Shown: positions 23,281-32,863 of the stretch, in pieces | How positions within the stretch are numbered: position 1 is the stretch's first letter | How the letters are laid out: each line of letters opens with the position of its first letter | Origin: JAVJUS01 sp040220455 | GTDB taxonomy: Bacteria > Pseudomonadota > Alphaproteobacteria > DSM-16000 > Inquilinaceae | Direction of reading: 5' to 3' | NCBI GenBank assembly: GCA_040220455.1 | Contig: JAVJUS010000132.1 | Location: forward strand, 1-64,000 | Length of the DNA stretch: 64,000 bases | The notes under the pieces: generated by a model | What the model was told of the DNA's origin: nothing | The model's database searches: none | Seen by the model: only the letters and a program-made list of their open reading frames with translations | Program-made: the position numbers and the translations under genes

Positions 23281-24102
23281 TCAATCCCAAGCGGGGGCGA
23301 GGCCGGCGGGTTCGATGATCCGGCCATCCGGGCGGGCGAGGCCGTGGATCGCCGCCATCTCGTCCTCGCTCAGGGCGAAATCCTCGATGGCCAGGTTGGC
23401 GCGCACGCGCTCCGCCTTGGACGAGCGCGGGATCGCGATCACGCCCGCCTGCTGGACGTGCCAGCGCAGCACCACCTGGGCCACCGTGTGGCCGTGGGCG
23501 GCGGCGATGTCGCCCAGAACCGGATCGTCGAGGACGCGGCCCTTGGCGATCGGGCAATAGGCGGTCAGCGCCATGCCCCGACGGCGCAGCTCGGCGAGCA
23601 GCACCGACTGGTCGAGATAGGGGTGGTATTCCACCTGGTCGACGGCGAGCGGGCTGTCGGCCAGGTCCGCCGCGCGGGCAACCAGGGCCGTGGGGAAGTT
23701 GCTGACGCCGATATGGGCGGCAAGGCCGCTTGTCCGGGCGGCGTTCAGCGCGCCCATCGTCTCCTCGAGGTCCATGTCGGGCGCGGGCCAGTGGAGCAGC
23801 AGCAGGTCCGGCTCCGTGCCCAGCCGACGCACGCTGTCCTGGGCGGCCGCCGTCAGGGCGTCGGCGCGGAAGTCGTCGGGCCAGATCTTGGTCGTGACGA
23901 ACAGATCGGCGCGGGGGACGGCCGACTCGGCGATGCCGCGCCCAACCTCCGCCTCGTTGCCGTACATCCGCGCGGTGTCGACATGGCGATAGCCGGCGGC
24001 CAGCGCCTCGCGCACCATCTCGGTCGCGGTGCGGCCGTTCAGGCCGTAGGTGCCCAGCCCCAGGGCCGGAACCCGGGCGTCGCCCGCCTGGACGCGGTGC
24101 AT
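23281..24102 (-). CDS. Aldo/keto reductase
   Basis: A 273-residue NADPH-dependent aldo/keto reductase of the 2,5-diketo-gluconate reductase type. The catalytic tetrad is visible: Asp of HVDTARMYGNE, Tyr of the same motif, Lys of VTTKIWPDD and His of LLLHWPAP. IPRSSKAERVRANL is the NADPH-binding loop. The start at 24102 has GAGGGGGA 6 nt upstream; two further in-frame ATGs (24117, 24129) lack one. A palindromic element sits just upstream. Confidence 0.88.
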   Translation of the reverse strand: MHRVQAGDARVPALGLGTYGLNGRTATEMVREALAAGYRHVDTARMYGNEAEVGRGIAESAVPRADLFVTTKIWPDDFRADALTAAAQDSVRRLGTEPDLLLLHWPAPDMDLEETMGALNAARTSGLAAHIGVSNFPTALVARAADLADSPLAVDQVEYHPYLDQSVLLAELRRRGMALTAYCPIAKGRVLDDPVLGDIAAAHGHTVAQVVLRWHVQQAGVIAIPRSSKAERVRANLAIEDFALSEDEMAAIHGLARPDGRIIEPAGLAPAWD

Positions 24103-24158
24103 GGCGGTCCCCCTCATGATGCGGGTCAAGCGGGCGGGGCCCCCTTCGGATCCGCCCC

Positions 24159-24267
24159 TAGGGCAATTTCCGAACTGATAGACCCATCAGTTCGGAAGGA
24201 ATTGCCCTATTTTCAACAACCTAGAGCACCTTATCTGAACCCGGTAGGGCGCAGATAAGATGCTCTA
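24159..24267. repeat. Two-hairpin intergenic element
   Basis: Two palindromes in tandem between divergent genes. The first has arms 24159-24179 and 24186-24209 (TAGGGCAATT...ATCAG/TTCGG..., one 3-nt bulge). The second pairs TAGAGCA-N2-TTATCTG (24222-24237) with CAGATAA-N2-TGCTCTA (24252-24267). Both start TAG and end CTA and are AT-richer than the surroundings. They cannot be terminators of the flanking genes, which diverge. A non-autonomous mobile or REP-type element is the best guess. Confidence 0.65.
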
Positions 24268-24363
24268 GCCCTCACAAGGTCGACCCGGATCGCGGGACGA
24301 TCAACCCCGGGGCCGGCGAAGGCCGTCACGGGGGCGCGCTTGCCCGGGCCGCCGGATGCGCGT

Positions 24364-25266
24364 ATGAGCGGTCCCGCGATGCAGACCCTGACCGTGAGGC
24401 ACGTCACCACCTACCTCTATGATCGCCCGGTCCGATTCGGCCCTCACCGGCTGATGTTCCGGCCGCGCGACAGCCACGACCTGCGCCTGGTGTCGACCGG
24501 CCTCGCCATCGACCCGGCGGCCCGCATCCGCTGGATCCACGACGTCTTCGGCAACTCGATCGCGATCGCCGCTTTCGAGGCCGAGGCCGACCGGCTGGTC
24601 TTCGACAGCACCATCCGGGTCGAGCACTACGGCGCGGAGGCGGAGGACTTCTCGATCGAGGATTACGCCCGCACCTACCCGTTCAGCTATCCGACGGAGG
24701 AGATCCCGGATATCGGCCGGACGATCGAGCGGCACTACGCCGATCCCGAGCATTCGGTCGACCGCTGGGCCCGGCGCTTCGTCACCGAAGCGACGCCGCC
24801 CGGCGGCTCGCCGGAGACCTTCGCCATCCTCAGGGCGATGACCGCCGCGATCCCGAACGCGTTCGCCTATTCCGAGCGCTTCACCATGGGCACGCGCCCG
24901 CCGCCGGAGACCCTGGCCGAGGCGTCGGGCACCTGCCGCGACCTGGCGCTGCTGATGATGGAGGCGGCGCGCTCGCTGGGCTTCGCGGCGCGCTTCGTGT
25001 CGGGCTATCTCTACGACCCGGCGCTGGACGGCGCCGAATCGGGCATCGTCGGCGCCGGCGACACCCATGCCTGGGTTCAGATCTACCTGCCCGGCGCCGG
25101 CTGGGTCGAGTTCGACCCGACCAACGGCCTGGTCGGCGGCCCGAACCTGATCCGCGTCGCCGTGACCCGAGACCCCTCCCAGGCCTTGCCGCTGACCGGC
25201 AGCTACTTCGGACCGGCCGACGCCTTCCGCTCCATGACGGTCGAGGTCGAGGTCCGGGCGGGCTGA
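24364..25266 (+). CDS. Transglutaminase-like cysteine protease family protein
   Basis: A 300-residue protein with an N-terminal beta-rich domain (TVRHVTTYLYDRPVRFGPHR, characteristic of the bacterial transglutaminase N-terminal region) and a transglutaminase core with Cys in EASGTCRDLALLM, His in GAGDTHAWVQ and Asp in VEFDPTNG. Peptidase or amidase activity on proteins or gamma-glutamyl polymers is possible. Start codons at 24340, 24364 and 24379 are all in frame and none has a clear ribosome site. It is followed 55 nt later by the GH15 gene. Confidence 0.85.
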   Translation: MSGPAMQTLTVRHVTTYLYDRPVRFGPHRLMFRPRDSHDLRLVSTGLAIDPAARIRWIHDVFGNSIAIAAFEAEADRLVFDSTIRVEHYGAEAEDFSIEDYARTYPFSYPTEEIPDIGRTIERHYADPEHSVDRWARRFVTEATPPGGSPETFAILRAMTAAIPNAFAYSERFTMGTRPPPETLAEASGTCRDLALLMMEAARSLGFAARFVSGYLYDPALDGAESGIVGAGDTHAWVQIYLPGAGWVEFDPTNGLVGGPNLIRVAVTRDPSQALPLTGSYFGPADAFRSMTVEVEVRAG

Positions 25267-25321
25267 GGCCCCGCCGGCATGCCGGATGGCACGGCCCGGT
25301 CGGCACGCCCACATTCCCTCC

Positions 25322-27157
25322 ATGCCCGCCGACGACGCACCGCCCTCCCCGACCGCCGCTGCCCGTCCCGCCCGGATCGAGGACTACGCCCTCGTCGGCG
25401 ACCTCGCAACGGCGGCGCTGATCGGGCGCGACGGCTCGATCGACTGGCTGTGCCTGCCGCGGTTCGACGCGCCGGCCTGCTTCGCCCGCCTGCTCGGGTC
25501 CGAGGCGAACGGCCGCTTCCGGATCGCGCCGGCGGACCCCGACGCGCGGGTGAGCCGGGCCTATCGCGACGGCACGGCGATCCTGGAGACCCGGTTCGAG
25601 ACGGCGAGCGGCGCCGTGACCCTGATCGATTTCATGCCGATCGGCGAGCCCGACGGCCGGGTCGACCTGGTCCGGATCGTCCAGGGCGAGCGCGGCTCGG
25701 TCGCGCTCGACGCCGAGTTGGTGCTGCGCTTCGACTACGGCCAGATCGTGCCCTGGCTGACGCAGCGCGGCGGGGACCTGCACGCCGTCGCGGGACCCGA
25801 CGCGGTGCGCGTCCGGTCCTCCGTTCCGTTCGAGAACAGGGACTTCCGCAGCCGAGCACGGTTCACCTTGGGGGCCGGCGACAGCGCGAGCTTCGTGCTG
25901 ACCTGCCACCGCTCCCATCGCCCGGCGCCCGAGCCGATCGAGCCCGGGCGCGCGCTCGGGGAGACCGAGGCCTGGTGGCGGGACTGGATCGGCCGGTCGC
26001 GCTACGACGGGCCCTACCGGGCGGCGGTGGAGCGATCGCTGGTGACGCTCAAGGCCCTGACCTTCCGGCCGACGGGCGGCATCGTCGCCGCGCCGACGAC
26101 GAGCCTGCCGGAGGCGCCGGGCGGCACGCGCAACTGGGACTACCGCTACTGCTGGATCCGCGACGCCACCTTCACGCTCTACGCGCTGGTGCTGTCGGGC
26201 TACGAGGAGGAGGCGACGGCCTGGCGCGACTGGCTGTGCCGGGCGACGGCCGGCCAGCCGGACCAGCTCCAGATCATGTACGGGCTGGCCGGCGAGCGCC
26301 GCCTGATCGAGACCGAGATTCCCTGGCTGGCCGGCTTCGGCGACAGCCGGCCGGTTCGGGTGGGCAACGCCGCCCATGGCCAGTTCCAGCTCGACGTCTA
26401 TGGCGAGCTGATCGACGCCCTGTATTTCGCGCGGGGCCGCGGCCTGCCGCCCGACCCGACGGCCTGGGGCCTCCAGGAGGCCCTGACGGGGTTTGTCGAA
26501 GGCGCGTGGCAGGAGCCCGACGACGGCATCTGGGAGGTCCGCGGCCCGCGGCGGAACTTCACCCATTCGAAGGTCATGGCCTGGGTCGCGGCCGACCGGA
26601 TGGTCAAGGCGATCGACCGCTTCGGGCTCGACGGCCCGCGCGAACGGTGGGCGGGCCTGCGCGACGCCATCCGGCGCGACGTGCTCGAGCGCGCCTGGAA
26701 CGCCGGGCGCGGCACGCTTACCCGGGTCTATGGCGGCCGCTCGGTGGACGCCTCACTCCTGCTGCTGCCGCTGGTCGGCTTCCTGCCCGCCGGCGACCCG
26801 CGCATGGCGGCCACGATCGCGACGATCGAGCGGGAGCTGTGCGAGGGCGGGCTGGTCCGGCGCTACGCGGAGGACGACGGCGACGCCGAGGACGGCCTGC
26901 CTGGGCGCGAGGGGACGTTCCTCGCCTGCTCCTTCTGGCTCGCCGACGCGCGCATCCTGGGCGGCCGGCGCGAGGAGGGCCGGGCGCTTTACGAGAGGCT
27001 GCTCGGCCTCGCCAACGATGTCGGGCTGCTGGCGGAGGAATACGACCCACGGGCCGGCCGCCAGCTCGGCAACTTCCCGCAGGCATTCAGCCATGTCGGC
27101 GTGATCAACACCGCCCACAACCTCGCCGATACGCGCGTGGACCGCGGAGCGGCGTAG
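25322..27157 (+). CDS. Glycoside hydrolase family 15 protein (glucoamylase/trehalase-like)
   Basis: A 611-residue cytoplasmic protein without signal peptide. IEDYALVGDLATAALIGRDG and SIDWLCLPRFDAP open the N-terminal beta-sandwich; the (alpha/alpha)6 barrel holds NWDYRYCWIRDATFTLYAL, QLDVYGELIDALY, DGIWEVRGPRRNFTHSK (likely general acid Glu) and LLAEEYDPRAGRQLGNFPQA with SHVGVI (likely base Glu). Actinobacterial relatives include trehalases, but most are untested. Coupling with the transglutaminase gene upstream is seen in other genomes; its meaning is unclear. Confidence 0.85.
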   Translation: MPADDAPPSPTAAARPARIEDYALVGDLATAALIGRDGSIDWLCLPRFDAPACFARLLGSEANGRFRIAPADPDARVSRAYRDGTAILETRFETASGAVTLIDFMPIGEPDGRVDLVRIVQGERGSVALDAELVLRFDYGQIVPWLTQRGGDLHAVAGPDAVRVRSSVPFENRDFRSRARFTLGAGDSASFVLTCHRSHRPAPEPIEPGRALGETEAWWRDWIGRSRYDGPYRAAVERSLVTLKALTFRPTGGIVAAPTTSLPEAPGGTRNWDYRYCWIRDATFTLYALVLSGYEEEATAWRDWLCRATAGQPDQLQIMYGLAGERRLIETEIPWLAGFGDSRPVRVGNAAHGQFQLDVYGELIDALYFARGRGLPPDPTAWGLQEALTGFVEGAWQEPDDGIWEVRGPRRNFTHSKVMAWVAADRMVKAIDRFGLDGPRERWAGLRDAIRRDVLERAWNAGRGTLTRVYGGRSVDASLLLLPLVGFLPAGDPRMAATIATIERELCEGGLVRRYAEDDGDAEDGLPGREGTFLACSFWLADARILGGRREEGRALYERLLGLANDVGLLAEEYDPRAGRQLGNFPQAFSHVGVINTAHNLADTRVDRGAA

Positions 27158-27216
27158 GACGACGCCCGGGTCGCGGGTCCACAGGGCGAAAGCGACGCCG
27201 ACGGGCCGGCAGGCGG

Positions 27217-29160
27217 CTACCCGCCCAGCACCCCGCTCAGCCGCCGGGCGAAGGCGGCCGGGTCGGCGGGGGGCTCGCCTTCCATGATCCGGGCCTGGTC
27301 GAGCAGCAGCAGGGCCGGATCGGCGATGTCCTCGCCGGCGGCAGCGCGCGCGCCCAGCCTGACGATCACCGGGTGCTTCGGATTGACCTCCAGGATCCGC
27401 TTGGCGGTCTGGTCCAGGCGATGGTGCTGGCGCAACAGGCGCTCCAGGTGCAGGTCCATGTCGCCCTCGTCGGCGACCAGGCAGACCGGGCTGTCGGTCA
27501 GTCGCTGGCTCGCCCGGACATCCTTGACCGCGTCGCCCAGTGCCGTCTTGAAGGCCGCGACGACCGTGCCGGTATCCGCGTCCTTTTCCTTGTCGGACTC
27601 CGCCTCATCGCCCGCGTCGCCGTCCTCCCCGCCGATCTCGGCCAGGTCCGCGCCGCCTCGGGTGACCGACTTCAGCTCGAGATCGCCCAGCGTGCCGAGC
27701 GTGCCGACCCAGAACTCGTCGACCGGATCGGTCAGCAGCACCACCTCGACGCCCTTCGCGCGGAAGCCCTCGAGATGGGGCGAGCGAAGCGCCGTCTCCG
27801 GGTCGTCGGCGGTGATGTAGTAGATCGCCTTCTGGCCGGGCTTCATCCGGGCCTTGTAGCCCTCCAGGTCGGCGAGGCCGTCGACCGCCGTCGACCGGAA
27901 GCGCAGCAGCCCGACCAGCTTGTCCTGGAGCGTCGCGTCCTCGTACAGCCCCTCCTTCAGGACGGCGCCGAAATTCGTCCAGAACTCGGCGTACGCGTCT
28001 GGCTCGGCCTCCGCCTTCTTCGCCAGCTCGTCGAGCACGCGCTTGCTCAGCCCGTGGCGGATCTTGGCCACCATCGGGTTGTTCTGCAGCATCTCGCGGC
28101 TGACGTTGAGCGGCAGGTCCTCGCTGTCGACCAGGCCGCGCAGGAAGCGCAGCCAGGGCGGCAGAAGCCCCTCCGCCCGCTCGCTGACCAGGACGCGCCG
28201 GACATACAGCTTTACGTGCGGCCGGCGCTCCGGATCGTACAGGTCCATCGGCGGCATGGTCGGCACGTACAGCAAGCCGGTGTACGACAGCATGCCCTCC
28301 GCCCGGTAGTGGACGGTCAGCCAAGGGTCGTCGAAGGCGTGGGCGACGTGGCGGTAGAACTCCTTGTACTCGTCCTCGGTAATCTCCGACTTCGGCCGCG
28401 TCCACAGGGCCGAGGCGCGGTTGATCGTCTCGCCGGCCTTGTCGTCGCCGCCTGGGCCGCCCGGCTCGACCAGCCGGATGGGCACCGGGATGTGGTCGGA
28501 GTGGGTGCGCACGATGTGGCGCAGCCGGTCGGCCTCCAGGAACTCGCGCTCGCCCTCGGCCAGGTGCAGGATCACCCGCGTGCCGCGGGCCGGGGCGGCG
28601 GCCGCGTCGACCGGCGCGACGGTGAAGGCGCCGCGGCCGTCGGAGGTCCAGCGCCAGGCATGATGCTCGCCGGCCTTGCGGCTGACCACCTCGATCTTGG
28701 AAGCGACCATGAACGCCGAATAGAAGCCGACGCCGAACTGGCCGATCAGCGCCATGTCCTTGGCGCTGTCCCCCGTCAGCTGATCGACGAAGCTCTTCGT
28801 GCCCGAGCGCGCGATCGTGCCCAGGTTCTCGACCAGGTCGTCGCGGTCCATGCCGATGCCGTTGTCGGCGACGGTCAGCGTGCCGGCGCTCTCGTCCGCG
28901 ATCAGGGCGACGCGGAAGTCCGGGTCGTCGGCGGCCAGCTCCGGCTCCGTGATCGCGGCGTAGCGCAGCCGGTCGCAGGCGTCCGAGGCGTTGGAGATCA
29001 GCTCGCGCAGGAAGATCTCCTTCTCCGAATAGAGCGAGCGGGCGACGATCTCCAGCAGCCGGCCGACCTCGGCCTGGAAGGACATCACCTCGCCGGAGGG
29101 GTCGGCCGTCTCGGGAGCCGGTCCGGCGGCGTCATCGCGGGCGGTTTCGGCGTCGCTCAT
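27217..29160 (-). CDS. htpG: Hsp90-family chaperone HtpG
   Basis: A 647-residue chaperone. The N-terminal GHKL ATPase has EIFLRELISNASDACDRLR (catalytic Glu, Mg-binding Asn), VADNGIGMDRDDL, and GQFGVGFYSAFM; the middle domain has a catalytic-loop arginine region LNVSREMLQNNP; the C-terminal dimerisation domain ends in PAAFARRLSGVLGG. An acidic linker (about residues 515-530) separates the last domains. A possible heat-shock promoter lies about 80 bp upstream, and an RpoH gene is in the same window. Confidence 0.97.
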   Translation of the reverse strand: MSDAETARDDAAGPAPETADPSGEVMSFQAEVGRLLEIVARSLYSEKEIFLRELISNASDACDRLRYAAITEPELAADDPDFRVALIADESAGTLTVADNGIGMDRDDLVENLGTIARSGTKSFVDQLTGDSAKDMALIGQFGVGFYSAFMVASKIEVVSRKAGEHHAWRWTSDGRGAFTVAPVDAAAAPARGTRVILHLAEGEREFLEADRLRHIVRTHSDHIPVPIRLVEPGGPGGDDKAGETINRASALWTRPKSEITEDEYKEFYRHVAHAFDDPWLTVHYRAEGMLSYTGLLYVPTMPPMDLYDPERRPHVKLYVRRVLVSERAEGLLPPWLRFLRGLVDSEDLPLNVSREMLQNNPMVAKIRHGLSKRVLDELAKKAEAEPDAYAEFWTNFGAVLKEGLYEDATLQDKLVGLLRFRSTAVDGLADLEGYKARMKPGQKAIYYITADDPETALRSPHLEGFRAKGVEVVLLTDPVDEFWVGTLGTLGDLELKSVTRGGADLAEIGGEDGDAGDEAESDKEKDADTGTVVAAFKTALGDAVKDVRASQRLTDSPVCLVADEGDMDLHLERLLRQHHRLDQTAKRILEVNPKHPVIVRLGARAAAGEDIADPALLLLDQARIMEGEPPADPAAFARRLSGVLGG

Positions 29161-29238
29161 GGCTGTTCCGTTCGACCTCTTTTTCGGCGGCCCGGCGACG
29201 GCGCGCGCCCGGGCCCTGCATGCGACGGGACGGCGCGG

Positions 29239-29267
29239 ATATGTGCAAGCCGGGCGCAGGACGCAAG
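29239..29267 (-). promoter_or_regulatory. Possible sigma-32 promoter of htpG
   Basis: Read on the minus strand, CTTGCGT (29267-29261) and CACATAT (29245-29239) are separated by 15 nt and resemble the CTTG...CCCATAT pattern of heat-shock promoters. Position relative to htpG is right. The match is partial. Confidence 0.3.
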
Positions 29268-29310
29268 AGGCGAGCGCTGCGGAGACCTGCCCGCGCCCGA
29301 TCGCGCCGGG

Positions 29311-29973
29311 TCAGAGCCGGACCGGGAGGGCGTCGAACAGCAGCACGGCCGCCGGTACCGGCGCGGTGGCGATCGCGATCGTCAGCAGGAAGGCCGGTGG
29401 CGAGAAGAGGCGGCTGATCCCGGCCACCATGGCGAGACCGCCGCCGCCGCCGAGCACGATATTGCCCGGTGCGTTCAGCAAGAGCCCCAGGGCCAGGTAG
29501 CGATGGCGCAGGAGGAATGGCGCGATGCGGCTCGGCCCGCGCTCCGCGAGGAAAGCGAGGCGTTCGTGGCGGGGCATGGGCTCCAGGCTCCGGACGAGGC
29601 TCGCCGCCCGTCGCAGCGACAGGGCGGACAGGCCTCGCACCAGAAGCGATGTCGGGATCGTCCGCCCGACGAGGAAGGCGATCGTGAGGCCCGCCAACGT
29701 GCAGGCGTAGACGAAGTGCACGATGGACTCACCGAAAGCCGCGATCAGGCCGAGGCCGATCTCGACCCCCGGAACGAAGGGAATGGCCATGAACAGGGCG
29801 TAGACGATACCCGTGGCCACCACGATCCGGCCGAGCATCGCCTCCGCGCCCGGATGCCGCCCGGCCTCCGGGGCCTCGAACACCGCCTCGGAGAGCAGGC
29901 CGCCCGCCACCGACGCCGCCACGAGGATGCAGACGAGCGCCAGGCCCCGCCGGACGGGAGGATCGACGCGCAT
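29311..29973 (-). CDS. Polytopic membrane protein, VTT/TVP38-like
   Basis: A 220-residue protein with about five hydrophobic spans. The central stretch IPFVPGVEIGLGLIAAFG, followed by LAGLTIAFLVGRTIP, resembles proteins of the SNARE-associated (TVP38/DedA) group, as does the Gly-rich loop LLLNAPGNIVLGGGGGLAM. The role is unknown, possibly lipid or peptide handling. Its ATG lies 1 nt after the stop of the upstream esterase gene, so the two are one operon. Confidence 0.7.
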   Translation of the reverse strand: MRVDPPVRRGLALVCILVAASVAGGLLSEAVFEAPEAGRHPGAEAMLGRIVVATGIVYALFMAIPFVPGVEIGLGLIAAFGESIVHFVYACTLAGLTIAFLVGRTIPTSLLVRGLSALSLRRAASLVRSLEPMPRHERLAFLAERGPSRIAPFLLRHRYLALGLLLNAPGNIVLGGGGGLAMVAGISRLFSPPAFLLTIAIATAPVPAAVLLFDALPVRL

Positions 29974-29974
29974 G

Positions 29975-31000
29975 TCAGCCACCGCTGCTCGCCTGGGGTC
30001 GGGGTCCGGTCGGGCGCTCCGCCGGCGGCGGGGCGGACCGGGCCGCGTCGGCGTGGACGATGTCGCCCGTTCGACGCCGTCGGTCGATGAAGCGCAGGGC
30101 CTCGGGCAGCATGGCGCGCCAGAAGGTCCAGTCATGCCCGCCATCACCGACGCGAAGCGCCGGCTTCAGCCCGTGTCGACGGAGTTCCAGGTACATTTCC
30201 AATGTTCCGTCGTGGGAGCCGAAGAAATCGTCGTCCCCGACGATCAGCATGATTTCCGGTGAAGGAACCGCCGCCGCGACGTGGTCGACATAGGCGAAAG
30301 GGGACTGCCCGGTGTAGACATCGATGTCGAATGGGTCGCCGAAGGTATCGGCATACCAGCGCTCGCGTGTCGCGCGCCGCTCGCCGGCCGGGCCGTGCCG
30401 CCAGGACAGCCCGCCGGGCTTGAACAGCCCCGGGCTGAAGGCGACGACGGCGCCGAATTCGTCGGGACGCTTGAACGCGAGGCGCAGGGCGCCGAATCCG
30501 CCCATCGAGACCCCCGTCACGGCACGCGCGGCGGGATCGGCCCTGGTGCGGAAGCGTGCGTCCACCTCCGCGACCAGATCCTCCACGATGGCCGTCTCGT
30601 AGGCGGCGGCCTCTCCATCGTTCGCGGCGCTGTCGACATACCAGCTCTTCCCGGCGTCCGGCATGACGGCGATCACCGGCGCGATCTCCCCCGCCGCGAT
30701 CAGTCCGTCGAGCACCGCGGGAAGATCCGCGGCCTCCAGCCACTCCCGATCCGAGGCCCCGTAGCCGTGCAGCAGATAGAGGACCGGGAAGCGCCGCGCC
30801 GACTCCGCGTCGTAGCCCGGCGGGAGATAGACGCTGTAGGCAAGGGCGGGCACCGCTTCATCGGACGGAGTGGTGCGTCTCTCCAGGATCGTGCCCGCCG
30901 CCGCGGACGGCGCCGCCGCGATGACCAGCAGCGCGAGCCATGCCGCCGCCGCGGCCGACTTTCCGATCCGCCGTCGCCGTCGATCTCTCGTCGCCATCAT
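29975..31000 (-). CDS. Exported esterase (PF00756 esterase D/antigen 85 group)
   Basis: A 341-residue alpha/beta-hydrolase with an Arg-rich n-region and hydrophobic signal (SAAAAAWLALLVIAAAPSAAA). FPVLYLLHGYGASDREWLEA is the oxyanion region, AVTGVSMGGFGALRLA holds the nucleophile Ser (about residue 190 of the precursor), and the base is in DGGHDWTFWR. The family acts on small esters, including siderophore and mycolate-type esters. Start: ATG at 31000 or 30997, both after GGAGGG. It diverges from a CadC-like regulator 155 nt away, which may control it. Confidence 0.8.
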   Translation of the reverse strand: MMATRDRRRRRIGKSAAAAAWLALLVIAAAPSAAAGTILERRTTPSDEAVPALAYSVYLPPGYDAESARRFPVLYLLHGYGASDREWLEAADLPAVLDGLIAAGEIAPVIAVMPDAGKSWYVDSAANDGEAAAYETAIVEDLVAEVDARFRTRADPAARAVTGVSMGGFGALRLAFKRPDEFGAVVAFSPGLFKPGGLSWRHGPAGERRATRERWYADTFGDPFDIDVYTGQSPFAYVDHVAAAVPSPEIMLIVGDDDFFGSHDGTLEMYLELRRHGLKPALRVGDGGHDWTFWRAMLPEALRFIDRRRRTGDIVHADAARSAPPPAERPTGPRPQASSGG

Positions 31001-31155
31001 GGTCCCTCCACCATCCGGGCCGCCATCCGGGCGCATGTCGCACCGCCCTGTGCCCGCGCGGCTCATGGTGGTAGGATCGGCGTGCCAGCGCTTGAAAGGC
31101 GGCTGAGGGAGTCTGAGTTCGCTCTGAGTTTTCGGGGCGCGGCCCGGGAATCGGG

Positions 31156-32841
31156 ATGACATATCGCTTCGACCGGTTCGAGTTCTCGCACGACCGAGGT
31201 CTCTTCGAAGACGGGCGGCCGGTCGCTCTCGAACCGCGGGCGCTGTCCCTTCTGGACCACCTCCTGGCCAACCGCCATCGCGTCGTCACGCGCGACGAGC
31301 TGGTCGAGCGTCTCTGGAACGGCCGCGCGATCACCGACGCGGCGCTCAGCACCCAGATCCGGACCGTCCGGCGCGCGCTGGGCGACGACCGCAATACCCA
31401 GCGCTTCCTGCGCACCTATCCCAAGCGCGGCTTCGAGTTCGTCGCGGACGTCGAGGTTGTCGAAAACGGGCAGGATGCCGCGTCGCCGGCGGCCCGGCCG
31501 GGTCCGGCTCGCCCGGCAGGCATCGCGAAGGTCGCGCCGCGCCGGGTGATGGTCGGCGCCGCGTTCGCCCTCCTGGTCGTGCTGCTCGCCGGGGCGATCG
31601 GCGCCGCATGGCTCCGCGACACGGCCTCGATCGCCTTCGCGGAGCCGCCGCGCAAGCATTCCATCGTCGTGCTGCCCTTCGACAATCTCTCCAGCGATCC
31701 GGGGCTCGACTACCTGGCCGACGCCTTCACGGAGGACCTGGTGACGGACCTGTCGCGCATCCGCGACACGTTCGTCATCTCGCGAAGCACGACCTTCACC
31801 TACCGGGGGACCGCCACCGACGCCGCGACCGTGGCCGCCGAGCTCGGCGTCCGTTACGTCCTGGAGGGCAGCGTTCGGGTCGATGGGGGCGACGTCCGCA
31901 TCAACGCGCAGCTCATCGATGGCGAAACCAACGCCCATGTGTGGTCGGACCGGTATCGCCGGAGACTGGAGGACCTGTTCTCGGTGCAGGACAACGTGAC
32001 CGGCCGGATCGCTTCCGTCATGCGCGCGGAACTGAAGGTCGCGGACAGCCGGCGCCAGGATCCCGAGGCCACGCGCGATGCCTGGGACAGCGCCCTGCGC
32101 GGGAACGTCATCCTCTACAACCACCAGAGCATTTCCGACTACCAGACCGCCCACGCGCTGCTGACCCGGGCGATCGACCTGGACCCGACGATCTCCTCGG
32201 CCTGGAGCGGCCTCGCCTTCGTCCACTATGTCGCGAGCCAGGCGGCGATCCCGGGCGTGTCGGCGCCGGATTCGGCGACCCTGTCGCTCGAGGCGGCGCG
32301 CAAGGCGACCGAGCACGACCCGCGCAACGCCGAGGGGTACTGGCTGCTCGGGGCGGGCTATGCGCGGATCGGCCAGCCGGAACGGGGTATGACCGCTTGC
32401 GAGACGGCGATGGACCTCAATCCGAACATGGATTGCGCCTATGTCTGCGCCGGGCTGGTCAACATGGCTCTGGGCCGCCCGCTGGAGGCGGTTCCGTTCT
32501 TCGAGTACGCGCTGCGCCTGAATCCGCAGTTCAGGCCGTTCACCAAAGAGAAATACCTAGGGCTCGCGTTCATCCAGAGCGGTGAGGATGACCGGGCGAT
32601 CGAGGTGCTGAACCGGGCCCTGGCCGGCGCGCCGAAGGACCTCTTCGCGAATCTGGCCCTGGCGTCGGCGCTCGGTCACGCCGGCCGCGTCGACGAAGCG
32701 GCCGACACGCTCGCGAAGGCCCGCGATCTCGCTCCCGAGGGTGCGACGAGCCTTTCTGCCGTGCGCGAGCGTTACGGCTGGATGGGCCCGGATGTCGAGC
32801 GCATGCTGGAAGGACTGCGGATCGCCTCGGCGGCGGGATGA
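31156..32841 (+). CDS. CadC-type membrane regulator with TolB-like and TPR domains
   Basis: A 561-residue protein. Residues 1-98 are an OmpR-type winged helix (TYRFDRFEFSHDRGLFEDGR, RVVTRDELVERLWNGR, TYPKRGFEFV). One membrane span follows at about 132-155, then a periplasmic FlgO/TolB-N-like domain (HSIVVLPFDNLSSDPGLDYL, YVLEGSVRVDGGDVRINAQL) and C-terminal TPR repeats. This is the layout of one-component membrane-integrated regulators and of atypical cyclase-associated proteins without a cyclase domain. It is divergent from the esterase-membrane protein operon, a plausible target. Confidence 0.85.
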   Translation: MTYRFDRFEFSHDRGLFEDGRPVALEPRALSLLDHLLANRHRVVTRDELVERLWNGRAITDAALSTQIRTVRRALGDDRNTQRFLRTYPKRGFEFVADVEVVENGQDAASPAARPGPARPAGIAKVAPRRVMVGAAFALLVVLLAGAIGAAWLRDTASIAFAEPPRKHSIVVLPFDNLSSDPGLDYLADAFTEDLVTDLSRIRDTFVISRSTTFTYRGTATDAATVAAELGVRYVLEGSVRVDGGDVRINAQLIDGETNAHVWSDRYRRRLEDLFSVQDNVTGRIASVMRAELKVADSRRQDPEATRDAWDSALRGNVILYNHQSISDYQTAHALLTRAIDLDPTISSAWSGLAFVHYVASQAAIPGVSAPDSATLSLEAARKATEHDPRNAEGYWLLGAGYARIGQPERGMTACETAMDLNPNMDCAYVCAGLVNMALGRPLEAVPFFEYALRLNPQFRPFTKEKYLGLAFIQSGEDDRAIEVLNRALAGAPKDLFANLALASALGHAGRVDEAADTLAKARDLAPEGATSLSAVRERYGWMGPDVERMLEGLRIASAAG

Positions 32842-32863
32842 ACCGGGCTGCGCAGCCGGCCCC

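Noticed and set aside
24159..24267. Bidirectional terminator
   Set aside because: The flanking genes diverge from this element, so no transcript ends here, and there are no T-tracts after the stems on either strand.
25279..30090. A 1603-residue plus-strand open frame across the GH15, htpG and membrane protein genes
   Set aside because: It is a frame kept open by high GC content. It runs antisense to htpG, whose product is unmistakable, and its sequence is Arg/Gly/Ala-rich without any domain.
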